From CAIMUS01 sp963708455 (lineage in GTDB: Bacteria > Pseudomonadota > Gammaproteobacteria > Competibacterales > Competibacteraceae), in NCBI GenBank assembly GCA_963708455.1, contig CAVPSQ010000007.1:124001-188000 (forward strand): a DNA stretch of 64,000 nt. The letters are read 5' to 3'. Position numbers and translations under genes: made by a program. Below the pieces are notes generated by a model. That model did no database searches, had not been told where the DNA came from, and saw only the letters and a program-made list of their open reading frames with translations. Below, piece after piece: positions 1-10,759 of this stretch (position 1 is the first letter of the stretch; each line of letters opens with the position of its first letter).

Positions 1-2
1 CC

Positions 3-704
3 GTCACGCTGACCGGCATCGCCAAAGGCGCCGGCATGATCAAGCCCGATATGGCGACCATGCTGGCTTTTATCGCCACCGACGCGGGGTTGGAACGGTC
101 GCTGTTGCAGTGTTGCCTGACAGTGGCGCTGGCGGACTCTTTCAACGCCATTACTGTGGACGGCGACACCTCCACCAACGACGCCTGCGTGGTGCTCGCT
201 ACCGGCCGATCAGGCGTAGTCATTCAGAAAGAGGACGAGGCGTATGCGGCTTTTGCGGCCGTCTTGGGGGACGTATGCCGTGAACTGGCACAAGCCATCG
301 TGCGCGACGGCGAGGGCGCGACCAAGTTCATCACTGTCCTGGTGGAACAGGGTCGCGACGCCGCGGAATGCCGGCAGGTGGCTTACGCCATCGCCCATTC
401 GCCACTGGTCAAGACCGCCTTTTTCGCCTCCGATCCCAACTGGGGCCGCATTCTGGCGGCGGTCGGGCGGTCCGGCCTGGATGAACTGAATCTGGACGCT
501 GTTACGCTCCATCTTGATGAAGTCTGCATCGTGCGCCAGGGTGGCCGGGCCGAAGACTACACCGAAGAAGTTGGCCAGCGAGTCATGCAGCGCAGCGACA
601 TTACTATCCGGGTGCAACTGGGCCGAGGTCAGGCGAGCGCCCGCATCTGGACCACTGATTTGTCTTACGATTATGTGCGCATCAACGCCGAGTACCGCAC
701 CTGA
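3..704 (+). CDS. argJ: Bifunctional ornithine acetyltransferase / N-acetylglutamate synthase, 3' part
   Basis: C-terminal part of ArgJ, which transfers acetyl from N-acetylornithine to glutamate in the cyclic arginine pathway. The reading frame is open to the left window edge, so the gene is cut there. The autocleavage region is visible at the start as KGAGMIKPDMATMLA, where the Thr of ATML is the family's nucleophile after self-cleavage into alpha and beta chains. Further family landmarks are DGDTSTND and KTAFFASDPNWGRILAAVG. It ends four bases before the next gene, suggesting co-transcription with the MutT-ThiE fusion, an arrangement common in gammaproteobacteria. The family assignment is firm. 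Confidence 0.95.
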   Translation, partial: VTLTGIAKGAGMIKPDMATMLAFIATDAGLERSLLQCCLTVALADSFNAITVDGDTSTNDACVVLATGRSGVVIQKEDEAYAAFAAVLGDVCRELAQAIVRDGEGATKFITVLVEQGRDAAECRQVAYAIAHSPLVKTAFFASDPNWGRILAAVGRSGLDELNLDAVTLHLDEVCIVRQGGRAEDYTEEVGQRVMQRSDITIRVQLGRGQASARIWTTDLSYDYVRINAEYRT

Positions 705-707
705 GCG

Positions 708-1667
708 ATGATGGCCGCCAGGAAGGAAGTCCATGTGGCCGTCGGGATCATAGTCAATCCACAGGGCGAGGTATTGATCACCCGGCGGCCTGAGCATACC
801 CATCAAGGAGGTCTGTGGGAGTTTCCCGGCGGCAAGGTGGAATCGGGCGAAACGCTGCAAACCGCGGTGGCGCGGGAACTGCGTGAAGAACTGGGCATCG
901 AGGTCGAAGCCGCCCGGCCGCTGATTCGCATCCGCCATGCCTATCCCGACAAACCGGTGCTGCTCGATGTCTGGCGGATCGAGCGTCATCGTGGCGAACC
1001 GCAAGGACTGGAAGGTCAGCCTCTGCGCTGGCTACACCCCGAAGCGATGAGCAGCGCGCTGTTCCCGGCGGCGGATGTGCCGATCATTAATGCGCTGCGG
1101 CTGCCTCCCTTGTATCTGGTCACCGGCGCGCCGGCGGATGATCCACCTACCTTGCTGCAACGCCTGGAGCGGGCCTTACAGCAAGGCATACGCTTGGCGC
1201 AGTTACGCGCCAAACAACTGGCGGCTGAGGCGCTGTTGTCCCTCTACCGACAGGCCCAGGCGTTGGGACAACGCTACGGCGCCAAAATCCTGCTGAACGG
1301 CAGCCCCGACCAAGCTCGCGCTGTTGACGCCGACGGCGTGCATCTGAACGCGGAACGACTGCTGGCGTTGCGCAGCCGACCGCTGCCCGCCGGTTACTGG
1401 ATGGCGGCTTCCTGCCACAATCGGGAAGAACTGGCGCACGCCTGCCGCCTGGGGATGGATTTCGTGGTCGTCTCGCCGGTGTGCCGCACGGCCAGCCATC
1501 CCGCCGCCCGGCCGCTCGGTTGGGAAGGTCTACGCGAACTAACGGAGGCCGCCAATCTGCCGGTCTATGCGCTGGGCGGGATGACGCCGGCGGATCTGGA
1601 CACGGCATGGCGGCACGGCGCTCAGGGCATCGCGGCGATCCGGGGTTTATGGAATGAAAAAGTTTGA
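708..1667 (+). CDS. Nudix (MutT-like) hydrolase fused to ThiE-like domain
   Basis: A 319-residue fusion. Residues ~5-130 form a MutT-type Nudix domain with the box GGKVESGETLQTAVARELREELG, the catalytic GX5EX7REUXEEXGU pattern that removes oxidised nucleotides such as 8-oxo-dGTP. Residues ~132-315 are a thiamine-phosphate-synthase-like TIM barrel (QLRAKQL, DADGVHLN, VVVSPVCRTASHP, ALGGMTPAD). This MutT-ThiE fusion is known in gammaproteobacteria. The ThiE half is often thought to lack thiamine synthase activity, so its role is unclear. Start ATG at 708 or 711. It sits tightly behind argJ. Confidence 0.92.
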   Translation: MMAARKEVHVAVGIIVNPQGEVLITRRPEHTHQGGLWEFPGGKVESGETLQTAVARELREELGIEVEAARPLIRIRHAYPDKPVLLDVWRIERHRGEPQGLEGQPLRWLHPEAMSSALFPAADVPIINALRLPPLYLVTGAPADDPPTLLQRLERALQQGIRLAQLRAKQLAAEALLSLYRQAQALGQRYGAKILLNGSPDQARAVDADGVHLNAERLLALRSRPLPAGYWMAASCHNREELAHACRLGMDFVVVSPVCRTASHPAARPLGWEGLRELTEAANLPVYALGGMTPADLDTAWRHGAQGIAAIRGLWNEKV

Positions 1668-1734
1668 GCTCATCAGATTGGGCATTCTGGAACAGGGCAA
1701 ACACTTGCTTCAACAGGTGATGGGCAACTTTTCA

Positions 1735-1756
1735 GGGTATCCACTTAAGCCGGGAC
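1735..1756 (+). repeat. Solo end of the GGTATCCACTTAAGCC repeat (MITE half)
   Basis: The sequence GGGTATCCACTTAAGCC plus GGGAC matches the left terminus of the complete 103-bp element at 30998-31100. No partner end is nearby. The 1668-1931 interval otherwise holds no gene I can support. Confidence 0.7.
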
Positions 1757-1931
1757 CGACATTCCGTACATCAATGCAACTTGTTGAATGTCATAGATTA
1801 ATTTTAATGCCAGTCCCATTAGAGAATGCTTATATAGTATGAAATTCAACTGGTTATATCAGCGATGTGCGGAATGTCGGTAAAAAAAGCTATAATGATC
1901 ATTGCCTTACTGCGATGATCTGGAGATCAAC

Positions 1932-3700
<1,769 letters not shown>

Positions 3701-3704
<4 letters not shown>

Positions 3705-4479
3705 CTCTATCGCCTGTTGCATCATCCACCTCCCAGACGGAGCACGATGTAAAACTGCTGCGCGAGATGCTGCTTATCCGCCATTTCGAGGAAAAATCGG
3801 CCGAGTTGTACACGCAGGAAAAGATCCGCGGTTTTATGCACCTCTATATCGGCGAGGAAGCGGTGACCATAGGCGCCATGCAGGCGTTGCGGCCGGAGGA
3901 CGCCGTGGTGTCCACCTACCGGGAGCACGGCCATGCCCTGGCCTGTGGACTGTCGGCAGACTCCATCATGGCGGAGATGTACGGCAAGCTGGAGGGCTGT
4001 AGCCGGGGGCGGGGCGGCTCCATGCACCTGTTCGACGCAGGACCCGTTTTTACGGCGGCAATACGATTGTGGGCGGCGGCCTGCCCCTGGCGGTGGGCTT
4101 GGCTCTGGCCGACAAGATGCAGGCTCGCAACCAGGTGACTGCCTGCTTTTTCGGCGAGGGCGCGGTGGCTGAGGGTATCAGCGCCGAAGTGCTCGACCTG
4201 CGCACCCTGCGCCCGCTGGATACGCCTGCCATTCTCGGCTCGGTGACCAAGACTCATCGAGCGGTGATTATCGACGAGGGTTGGCGCAGCGGCGGCATCT
4301 CCGCCGAGATCAGCGCGCGCCTCATGGAAGGCACCTGCTACGAGCTGGATGCGCCGGTAGCCCGCATTTGCAGCGCCGAAGTGCCTATGCCTTATCCCAA
4401 ACATCTGGAACAGGCGGCGCTGCCTCAGGCCGAGATCATCGTGCAAACCGTGCGGCAACTGGTGGGCGGTCATGGCTGA
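3701..4479 (+). pseudogene. Collapsed pyruvate dehydrogenase E1 alpha/E1 beta remnant
   Basis: The first ~110 codons are E1-alpha (LLIRHFEEKSAELY, GFMHLYIGEEAV, STYREHGHALACG, GRGGSMHLFDA). A one-base loss near 4041 shifts the frame, after which E1-alpha continues as TRFYGGNTIVGGGLPLAVG and FFGEGAVAEG. At about 4177 the sequence jumps into the C-terminal third of E1-beta (EVLDLRTLRPLD, DEGWRSGGISAEI, PYPKHLEQAALP). The C-terminal half of E1-alpha, including most of the thiamine pyrophosphate motif, and the N-terminal half of E1-beta are missing. This looks like an internal deletion fusing two adjacent genes. It cannot encode a working E1. Confidence 0.88.
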
Positions 4480-4593
4480 GTTCAAGATGCCCTTTAACGG
4501 GCCGGCGGGGACGCCGGCGCTCCCAGGGCGAATGGTGGGCGGTCATGGCTGAGTTCAAGATGCCCTTTAACGGGCCGGCGGGGACGCCGGCGC
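4460..4593 (+). repeat. 61-bp direct duplication (period 73) at the E1-beta/E2 junction
   Basis: Copy 1 at 4460-4520 and copy 2 at 4533-4593 are identical. They run from the end of E1-beta through the E2 start codon into the hairpin repeat. Copy 1's reading frame runs into a TGA inside copy 2; copy 2 gives the E2 remnant. This is consistent with slippage or recombination at the GC-rich hairpin. Confidence 0.9.
4501..4527 (+). repeat. GC-rich hairpin repeat (REP-like), GCCGGCG-N4-CGCCGGC type
   Basis: GCCGGCGGGGACGCCGGC followed by GCTCCCAGG. The arms pair perfectly around a short loop. Further copies in either orientation lie near 14438, 27803, 27895, 31043, 57894, 57983 and 59611, often inside MITEs. 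Confidence 0.85.
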
Positions 4594-4913
4594 CGGTCAT
4601 CACGCCGGGCCGTACCCGGATTTCACCGGCAGCCCGGCAGCGTGCCGGTGAACTGGGTGTGGACCTCGCCGGACTCACCGGCACCGGACCCGGCGGTGCT
4701 GTCACCCTGGATGATGTGGCGCGCGCCGCTCAGGCAGCCAAACTACAACCGCCCACAGCGGCTGAGCGCCACGCGGCGATGCGCCAGGCCATCGGCGCCG
4801 CCATGGCCCGTTCCAAGCGGGAGATACCCCATTACTATCTGGGCACAACTATCGACATGAGCCAGGCCATGGCATGGCTTCAGACCGAGAACGCGCGGCA
4901 TCCTCGCCGCTAA
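4545..4913 (+). pseudogene. Pyruvate dehydrogenase E2 (dihydrolipoamide acetyltransferase) remnant
   Basis: Starts MAEFKMP as a lipoyl-domain E2 does, but the lipoyl domain with its lysine is absent and the hairpin repeat stands in its place. What follows is a peripheral subunit-binding domain (ISPAARQRAGELGVDL, TGTGPGGAVTLDDV) and the first ~45 residues of the catalytic domain (MRQAIGAAMARSKREIPHYY), then a stop. The active-site His motif is missing. With the E1 remnant upstream, all three dehydrogenase genes have lost their middles, so no complex can be made from this locus. Confidence 0.85.
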
Positions 4914-4931
4914 ACACCTGAGCATTCCATC

Positions 4932-5402
4932 ATGTTCCTGTATTGCCACCGGTTTACATTCATAGCCGTGCTGTTGTCAGGTCTGTTGGGCGGTCTGCTT
5001 TACCTCGCCCTACAAAGCGGACTGATCGATAGGCCCGGCGAAGCCGTCGTGCTATCCGCCCTCCCCGACTGCGATCCGGCGCAACAAAGCTGTACGGCCG
5101 GTGACAGCAACCTGATGGTCAAACTGCGCCTGTCCGGCGACGTGAAGCCTTTGCAGCCTTTTAACGTTCAGGTCGAACTGGAAGGCGCGACGGCCGGCAT
5201 CGACAAGGTGACTGTGCGTTTCGACATGGTTGGCATGGACATGGGCATGAACCGCTTCAATCTCAGTCAGCAGGTCGACAATCTATGGCAGGGTCAGGCG
5301 ATGTTGCCGATATGCAGTCACGGTCGGCGAGACTGGCAGGCGACGGTGGAGGTGAGCGGCAAACAGCATTACCAGGCCGTGTTCGAGTTGCGCGTGTTGT
5401 AA
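4932..5402 (+). CDS. Membrane-anchored FixH/YtkA-like protein
   Basis: 156 residues with one N-terminal membrane anchor (FIAVLLSGLLGGLLYLAL) and a periplasmic beta domain containing VRFDMVGMDMGMNRFNL, then QGQAMLPICSHGRRDWQATVEV, the pattern seen in FixH/YtkA-like domains. Members of this group act in copper handling or cbb3 oxidase assembly; no specific substrate can be read from the sequence. The two free-standing Cys (ALPDCDP, QQSCTAG) and the Met-rich segment would fit metal binding, which is inference. Short gap after the E2 remnant. Confidence 0.65.
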   Translation: MFLYCHRFTFIAVLLSGLLGGLLYLALQSGLIDRPGEAVVLSALPDCDPAQQSCTAGDSNLMVKLRLSGDVKPLQPFNVQVELEGATAGIDKVTVRFDMVGMDMGMNRFNLSQQVDNLWQGQAMLPICSHGRRDWQATVEVSGKQHYQAVFELRVL

Positions 5403-5403
5403 G

Positions 5404-5546
5404 ACTGACCCGCCTCGGGGGGCGCACTCAAAATACGTGCTGGTCAGGTCATACAGCAGCACGTCGCAACGGGCATCGAACAGGCTCCGCCAGCGCTCGG
5501 CGAGCACCGCAAGTCGGCAATCAGGCCGCCAAGCCGGTTCTGGCAC
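5404..5546 (-). pseudogene. IS1634/IS4-type transposase fragment
   Basis: The minus strand encodes RWRSLFDARCDVLLYDLTSTYFECAPRG. The motif LLYDLTSTYFE is the region around the first catalytic Asp of IS1634-like DDE transposases. Only this short piece remains. Confidence 0.7.
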
Positions 5547-5628
5547 GTCCGCAGGCGCCAGAAACGCTCCGCTTCCGCTCCACTTATCCCGGCCTACTAA
5601 AACTTACCAGCTATCTATGCTCAATTTC

Positions 5629-5733
5629 TGGTGGCTGTTGACACCGTAAGCGGCTATATTTATCACCGTGATTGCGTTCAACGTGCTGGGTGACGTGCTC
5701 CGGGATATTGTCGACCCGAGGATGAAGCTTTAA
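5629..5733 (+). pseudogene. Oligopeptide ABC transporter permease (OppC/DppC) C-terminal scrap
   Basis: Reads WWLLTP, then an in-frame TAA at 5647, then AAIFITVIAFNVLGDVLRD followed by IVDPRMKL and a stop. This is the typical C-terminus of DppC/OppC permeases (FNLLGDGLRDALDPR). The rest of the gene is absent, so it marks a junction at the left edge of the 5.8-8.2 kb cassette. Confidence 0.7.
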
Positions 5734-5787
5734 GATTTTTATTTTTTATTTCAAACACTTATTGAATGACTAAACGGGTGAGACACG

Positions 5788-6486
5788 ATGCGGATAGAGC
5801 CAGAGATTAGCGGTGTGAGCATCGTGCTCGTGGGGAGCTTCAATCCCCCTATATTTCATCCGGAATGGTTTGCAAGAAATGGCCTTATTAGCGATATTGA
5901 AAAGGAAGCTGCCGAAATTGAGCTTATTCATCGGGAGCTTACGCTTGTTCGCATTGAATGGCTATCTATCCAGGTTGAATCTCAGCGTTTCATCGCTGAA
6001 ACCCGAGAGGCCCCATTCATCAGACTATCAGATTTTGTCGTCAAAACTTTTAAGGAATGTCTAAACCATACTCCAATAGCCATGATGGGCATCAATCGAT
6101 CTGTACACTTCAGCGTAGGCGATGAGAACACGCGCAACCGCATTGGTAAAAAACTTGCCCCCCAAGAACCATGGGGTGAATGGGCGGCTGCTATCGAAGG
6201 CAAGTCCAGAGAAAAGCAAGGAGGCATGACCTCTTTAGTCATGACGCAACGAGATCTTGACGACCGCAAAAAGGGTTATATCAGAGCAAAAATTGAGCCT
6301 TCAACAGAGATCAAAAACGACTCTGGTATCCTCATGGATATCAATGATCATTACGAAGCTAAAAATCTGCTCCAGAGCCAGGGAAGTGAAGAAATGATCG
6401 GGATATTGGAGCAGCAGTTTGAGGTCTCTATAAAGCGTTCTGAATGGATTATTGACCAAATTATGTCTTTGAAGGGACAGATATGA
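5788..6486 (+). CDS. Hypothetical protein, first gene of three-gene MBL cassette
   Basis: 232 residues, soluble, no signal or membrane segment. Begins with SIVLVGSFNPPIFHPEWFA, a recognisable start in a family of uncharacterised bacterial proteins. The middle holds MMGINRSVHFSVGD and EPWGEWAAAIEG. I know no function. Its last codons overlap the next gene by four bases (ATGA at 6483-6486), so the two are coupled. The cassette is visibly richer in A and T than the flanking core genes, which suggests horizontal acquisition. A ~55-base spacer separates it from the permease scrap. Confidence 0.75.
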   Translation: MRIEPEISGVSIVLVGSFNPPIFHPEWFARNGLISDIEKEAAEIELIHRELTLVRIEWLSIQVESQRFIAETREAPFIRLSDFVVKTFKECLNHTPIAMMGINRSVHFSVGDENTRNRIGKKLAPQEPWGEWAAAIEGKSREKQGGMTSLVMTQRDLDDRKKGYIRAKIEPSTEIKNDSGILMDINDHYEAKNLLQSQGSEEMIGILEQQFEVSIKRSEWIIDQIMSLKGQI

Positions 6487-7088
6487 ATACGATGACTGTA
6501 CTAGCCAAAAAAATTGGGGAAGACAGAGCATGGCCGGAGAGTACAAGTGGTTCTGTCGGAATTCATGAGGAGCTAATCCATGATATTGCACAGCAACGTC
6601 TCTCCATACCTGGAAGACAATCCTGTCTCGACTTGAATCAAGATCAAGCTCCCTCCACTGTTAGCAGCATGGAGCAGCAACGGGCTACGGCAACACGGGC
6701 TGTGGTAAACCTTGATCAAATGTTTCCCGATAAGCCACGTTTGCGGCCTAGTGAAGCTACTTTTACCCCCTTGCAGGAATGGGAAGGCTATGTAGTGGAC
6801 GTTAGCGAAGAAACTTTTACCGCCCGGCTGATCGATCTTACCTCAAGCGATGAACAGGAAGAAGAGGAAGCAGATTTTCCAGTTGCCGAACTTTCCGACT
6901 CAGACCAACAGATGTTGCGACCTGGCGCCATCTTTCGATGGGCGATTGGCTACCGCAGAACCCGAGGCGGTACTAAAGAGCGCATATCGCGGATTATCTT
7001 GCGTCGACTGCCAGCTTGGACTGCACGCGAGTTAAAAGAGAATAGGCGAAAAGCAGAAGAACTGGCTGCTATCTTGCAAGGAGAATAA
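6483..7088 (+). CDS. Hypothetical protein, second gene of MBL cassette
   Basis: 201 residues. The N-terminal ~85 look low in conserved structure. Residues ~95-200 form a likely small beta-rich domain (EWEGYVVDVSEETFTARLIDL, an acidic stretch EQEEEEADFP, RPGAIFRWAIGYRR) ending in a basic helix (TARELKENRRKAEELAAIL). The segment resembles short beta-barrel adaptor domains but I cannot name a family. It overlaps the upstream gene by four bases and ends five bases before the MBL gene, which shares AAGGAG at 7078-7083 as ribosome binding site. Confidence 0.72.
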   Translation: MNTMTVLAKKIGEDRAWPESTSGSVGIHEELIHDIAQQRLSIPGRQSCLDLNQDQAPSTVSSMEQQRATATRAVVNLDQMFPDKPRLRPSEATFTPLQEWEGYVVDVSEETFTARLIDLTSSDEQEEEEADFPVAELSDSDQQMLRPGAIFRWAIGYRRTRGGTKERISRIILRRLPAWTARELKENRRKAEELAAILQGE

Positions 7089-7093
7089 CTGCA

Positions 7094-8210
7094 TTGTTAC
7101 CAACTGCCGACCAAATTGAGCTTACCTTGTTCGGTCCAGGTTACGGCGAGAGCGCTGTAGTGCATTTAGGAAACAATCGTTGGGTGGTTGTTGATTCTTG
7201 CATCGACTCCGAAACAAAGCAACCTGCGGCACTCGCCTATTTTCAAGCTATCGGTGTTGACCCGAAGGAGGCTGTCCGTCTAATCATTGCAACCCACTGG
7301 CACGACGATCATATCCGGGGGTTGAGCCGTTTGCTGTCTCAATGTAAAAAAGCACGTTTCTGCTGTTCCTCAGCTTTGACTCATAAAGAATTTCTAGCTA
7401 CTGTTCTCGATTACAAGCAGCCTGCAATGAAAATAAGATCGGGGATCAGGGAAATCTCTGAGGTTTATCAGGAACTGCAAGCGCGACCAGTGCCTGCCCG
7501 CACTCCGATTCATGCCCTTGCAAATAGAACCGTATTCTTTTTGCCAGCAGAGGAAAGCGGACACGGTGCAGATTGTCGAATTTGGACGTTATCGCCTTCG
7601 GACAAGCAGTTTCAAAAATTTTTAGATGAACTTACCCTGCTTATGCCTGGTGTCAAGGAAACCAAACGGGGTGTAACACTACAGGGACCAAATCATATAT
7701 CGGTCGTTACCTGGATCAGTATTGGTGACATTGCTTTATTGCTCGGAGGAGAATCTGGAAGAAACAGGCGAAGAGGATACTGGCTGGTCGGTGGTTATTG
7801 CCTCTACCGAACGGCCTCATGGTAAAGCGTCAATTTTCAAAATTCCTCATCATGGATCGGAGACCGCACACCATGATGCAGTATGGCAACAGATGATCGA
7901 GCCGCGTCCCTACGCAATCCTATCGCCTTACAATCGTGGTCACAAAAAGCTTCCCTCACCAGCGGATATTCAGCGCATTATGGCATATACCGAGCATGCC
8001 TATTCCACATCATCGTTGCGAACCTCAGCAGCCAAGAAGGCGGCCAGACCAACAGCAGTGATCAAAACAATCCGTGAGACTGTAGGTCAGATCAGGGTTG
8101 TGCAACCGCGTACAGGATGGATACGGCTTCGCAATGGAGGACAGAACCAATCTGATAAGTGGCTCGTGGAATTCTCAACAAGCGCCTGCCCTTTGGACCA
8201 AGTGCACTGA
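7094..8210 (+). CDS. MBL-fold metallo-hydrolase (frameshifted), third gene of cassette
   Basis: Metallo-beta-lactamase fold hydrolase of the ComEC/competence-like group. The metal motif HWHDDH is at residues ~71-76 (IIATHWHDDHIRG), and later landmarks are IFKIPHHGSETAHHD and YAILSPYNRGHKK. TTG 7094 is the likely start. A one-base indel near 7745-7752 (GGAGGAG) breaks the frame; restoring it joins IALLLGG to NLEETGEEDTGWS and gives a protein of ~372 residues. This may be a real inactivation or a sequencing error. As the likely catalytic member of a three-gene unit it suggests a nuclease or nucleotide hydrolase effector; substrate unknown. Confidence 0.8.
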
Positions 8211-8292
8211 AATTTGTAACCACCGCGCCTCAGAAAGTCGAAGCTGCTTGCGGCGTTGGCAAAAAAATATCATACATTAAGGAAGTAACCAG

Positions 8293-8445
8293 TGGTTGCG
8301 GTTAAAGAAGACGCTGTTCCGCAGGCTGTTCCGCAGGCTGGTCGGCGGCGGGTATATCTTTATCCACCGGATGCTGTTGGACTATTTCGCGACTCTGTAT
8401 CCGTCGAATTCAGAACCTAAAGGCAAAGCCTCAGAGTCTGTCTGA
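8293..8445 (+). pseudogene. C-terminal scrap of an NTPase-type protein (GGGYIFIHR motif)
   Basis: An open stretch reads LVGGGYIFIHRMLLDYFAT, a motif found near the C-terminus of some large NACHT/STAND ATPases and kinases in bacteria. No start or upstream domain survives. The 8446-8662 interval contains nothing else I recognise. Confidence 0.5.
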
Positions 8446-8662
8446 AAAGCTCACGCTGTGTCTGCTCGTTTTGGTTCCTGCTGCATTCTAAACACCAGGC
8501 ATATAGCGCGGAATAGCGTAGCCTGGTTGGCTGGCATGCACGGCTACACATTCTGAAACCGTTGGGCAAAGCTACACTTTTGCCCGCCCCACGACCTACT
8601 GACATACGACCCAAAGTGATTCATGACCGCGGCAACAACAGTCCAATCACGATCACAGGAGG

Positions 8663-9916
8663 ATGCAACCCTGGCTGAACCAAACCAACCCCTGGAACAG
8701 CGCTATCAAGAATATCCTGCAAGCGCAAACTATCACCGAGGAAAGCCCCGGCAAGATCCTGAAGGATTTCGCCACCCTGTTGGATTTCATCGGCTCCGAG
8801 GATATGGAAACGAGCGGCAAGTATCATTTTCTGCCGATGCGGCTCCTGCCCAAGCTGAACGCGCGCCTGAGCAAACCGGTTGCGCTCAACCTCAAGCGCC
8901 CGCAACAGAAATCCTATCCGCCTATCCACGGACTCTACCTGCTGTTGCGCGCCAGCGGTCTCGCCTACGTGCAGCAGCGCGGTAAAAAGTCCTATCTGCA
9001 ATTGGATGAACAGGGGTTGGCCTCCTGGCACAGCCTTAACCCGACTGAACGCTATTTCACCCTGTTGGAAAGCTGGTTAGTGCGAGGCGATCCGCAAATT
9101 CTCGGCGAACGCGGCTACTTTGCCAGCGGCGGCATACAAAACTGGCCGACATTTTTCCAACGGTTTCCCGACCGAAGCCTGCAAGTTACCGGCAATCAAG
9201 AAGTCGAGTCGCTGTTGCCCTATGCGCCATCGCTGTGCACTCTGGCCTTGCTGGACTTATTTGGCATCGTCACCCTTCGGTACGCCAAGCCGGAACCGGG
9301 CAAAGGCTGGCGGATTGCCCGTATCGAGCGTACCGGGTTTGGCGATGCGATGACGCATGTGTTGTTCGAGAAAGGAATCATTGCCGAGGTGTTATTCACC
9401 GAGCCGGAAGACCAGCCGGCGGCTATACTCCAGACCAAATTCGCCTCGTTTTTCCCCGAATGGCAGCATCATCTGGTGCTGTCAGAGCCTGAAAAGCTGG
9501 AAGGCATCTACGTTTTCAAAGTGTCTCTGGGGTCGGTCTGGGCACGGATCGCCATTCCATCGAATGGCCTGCTGGAAGATCTCAGCGACAGTATCCTGAA
9601 TGCGTATGAATTCGACTTCGACCATCTATACTGCTTTACCTACGTCAACCGCTTCGGTATTGCCGAGCACGTCAACCACTCATACATGGATGAGCCACCG
9701 TGGGCCGATCAAGTTACCATTGACGACTTGGGTTTAACCCCTGGCATGGTGATGACGTACCGGTACGATTTCGGCGACAACTGGCAATTCCAGGTACTGC
9801 TGGAACGCGTTGAGCCACCGGACAGCACCGTCAAGCAGGCCAAACTGCTCGATCTGCATGGCAAACCACCCTCGCAGTATGGCGATGATGACGATGATAA
9901 TGGCTGGTGGGATTGA
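8663..9916 (+). CDS. PRiA4b-ORF-3-like domain protein
   Basis: 417 residues. The C-terminal ~110 form the plasmid pRiA4b ORF-3-like domain (FDFDHLYCFTYVNRF, TIDDLGLTPGMVMTYRYDFGDNW, FQVLLERVEP), ending in an acidic tail GDDDDDNGWWD. The N-terminal 300 residues belong to a recurrent but uncharacterised partner region (KRPQQKSYPPIHGLYLLLRAS, LNPTERYFTLLESWLVRG). The domain is linked with mobile elements but its biochemistry is unknown. AGGAGG abuts ATG 8663 with no spacing and no earlier start exists in frame (TGA at 8624), so either the start is unusual or a few N-terminal codons were lost. Confidence 0.85.
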   Translation: MQPWLNQTNPWNSAIKNILQAQTITEESPGKILKDFATLLDFIGSEDMETSGKYHFLPMRLLPKLNARLSKPVALNLKRPQQKSYPPIHGLYLLLRASGLAYVQQRGKKSYLQLDEQGLASWHSLNPTERYFTLLESWLVRGDPQILGERGYFASGGIQNWPTFFQRFPDRSLQVTGNQEVESLLPYAPSLCTLALLDLFGIVTLRYAKPEPGKGWRIARIERTGFGDAMTHVLFEKGIIAEVLFTEPEDQPAAILQTKFASFFPEWQHHLVLSEPEKLEGIYVFKVSLGSVWARIAIPSNGLLEDLSDSILNAYEFDFDHLYCFTYVNRFGIAEHVNHSYMDEPPWADQVTIDDLGLTPGMVMTYRYDFGDNWQFQVLLERVEPPDSTVKQAKLLDLHGKPPSQYGDDDDDNGWWD

Positions 9917-9994
9917 TATAACCGAGCAGATCGGGCACGAATGTGCCCGATCTGCATTACTACACAGCCTGAAATCGCCGGACAAAATTTCGAG

Positions 9995-10290
9995 TTAATC
10001 CACTCGTTCCAGCAGCTTAATGACGGTGGTGCCGATCATGTCCGGCAACCACTCGTGCTGTAAGTCCAGCGGGGTCGATGGTAAATGGATTTGCGACCGC
10101 CCCACAGGCTGGCCAGGAACGCCGACCACCACCACGTTCGGCGGCACCGATTTCACCACCACGGCATTGGCTCCGATCCGACAGTCATCCCCAGATCTTG
10201 ATCGCTCCCAGCAGCTTCGCCCCAGCACCCACCACCACCCGGTCTGCCAGCGTCGGGTGGCGTTTGCCCTTGTTAAGGCTGGTGCCTGCA
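9995..10290 (-). pseudogene. cysE: Serine acetyltransferase 3' fragment
   Basis: Left-handed beta-helix end of CysE: NKGKRHPTLADRVVVGAGAKLLG, then a frameshift near 10188, then DDCRIGANAVVVKSVPPN and a normal stop. Everything upstream of the hexapeptide core is gone. It directly follows cysK in the same direction, consistent with an original cysK-cysE pair for cysteine synthesis. It cannot encode an active enzyme. Confidence 0.85.
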
Positions 10291-10759
10291 TTAATCGGCT
10301 AGGTCTGCGAACAGCGCCGTGCTGAGGTAGCGTTCGCCGAACGAGGGAATGATGACGACAATCAACTTACCTGCATTCTGCGGCCGGCGTGCCACCTGCA
10401 ACGCGGCCCAGAGGGCGGCACCCGATGAAATGCCGACCAGCAGACCCTCTTCACGCGCCGCCCGCCGGGCGGTGTCGAAGGCGTCCTCGTTTTTGACGCG
10501 GATGATCTCGTCGTAGATTCCAGTGTTGAGGATGTCCGGCACAAACCCGGCGCCGATCCCTTGCAGCGGGTGAGGACCTTTCACGCCGCCGGACAGCACT
10601 GGAGAGGCGTCCGGTTCCACCGCCACACACTGGAACGCCGGTTTGCGCGCCTTGAGCACTTCGCCTACACCGGTGATGGTGCCGCCGGTGCCGATGCCCG
10701 ACACTAGGAGTTTGTCTGACTTGCCCAGCATAATGAGGTAAGATGACCTAACGTACCTG

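Noticed and set aside
1654..1842. 62-codon frame after the MutT-ThiE gene
   Set aside because: It runs through the solo MITE end and has no conserved motif; more likely spacer.
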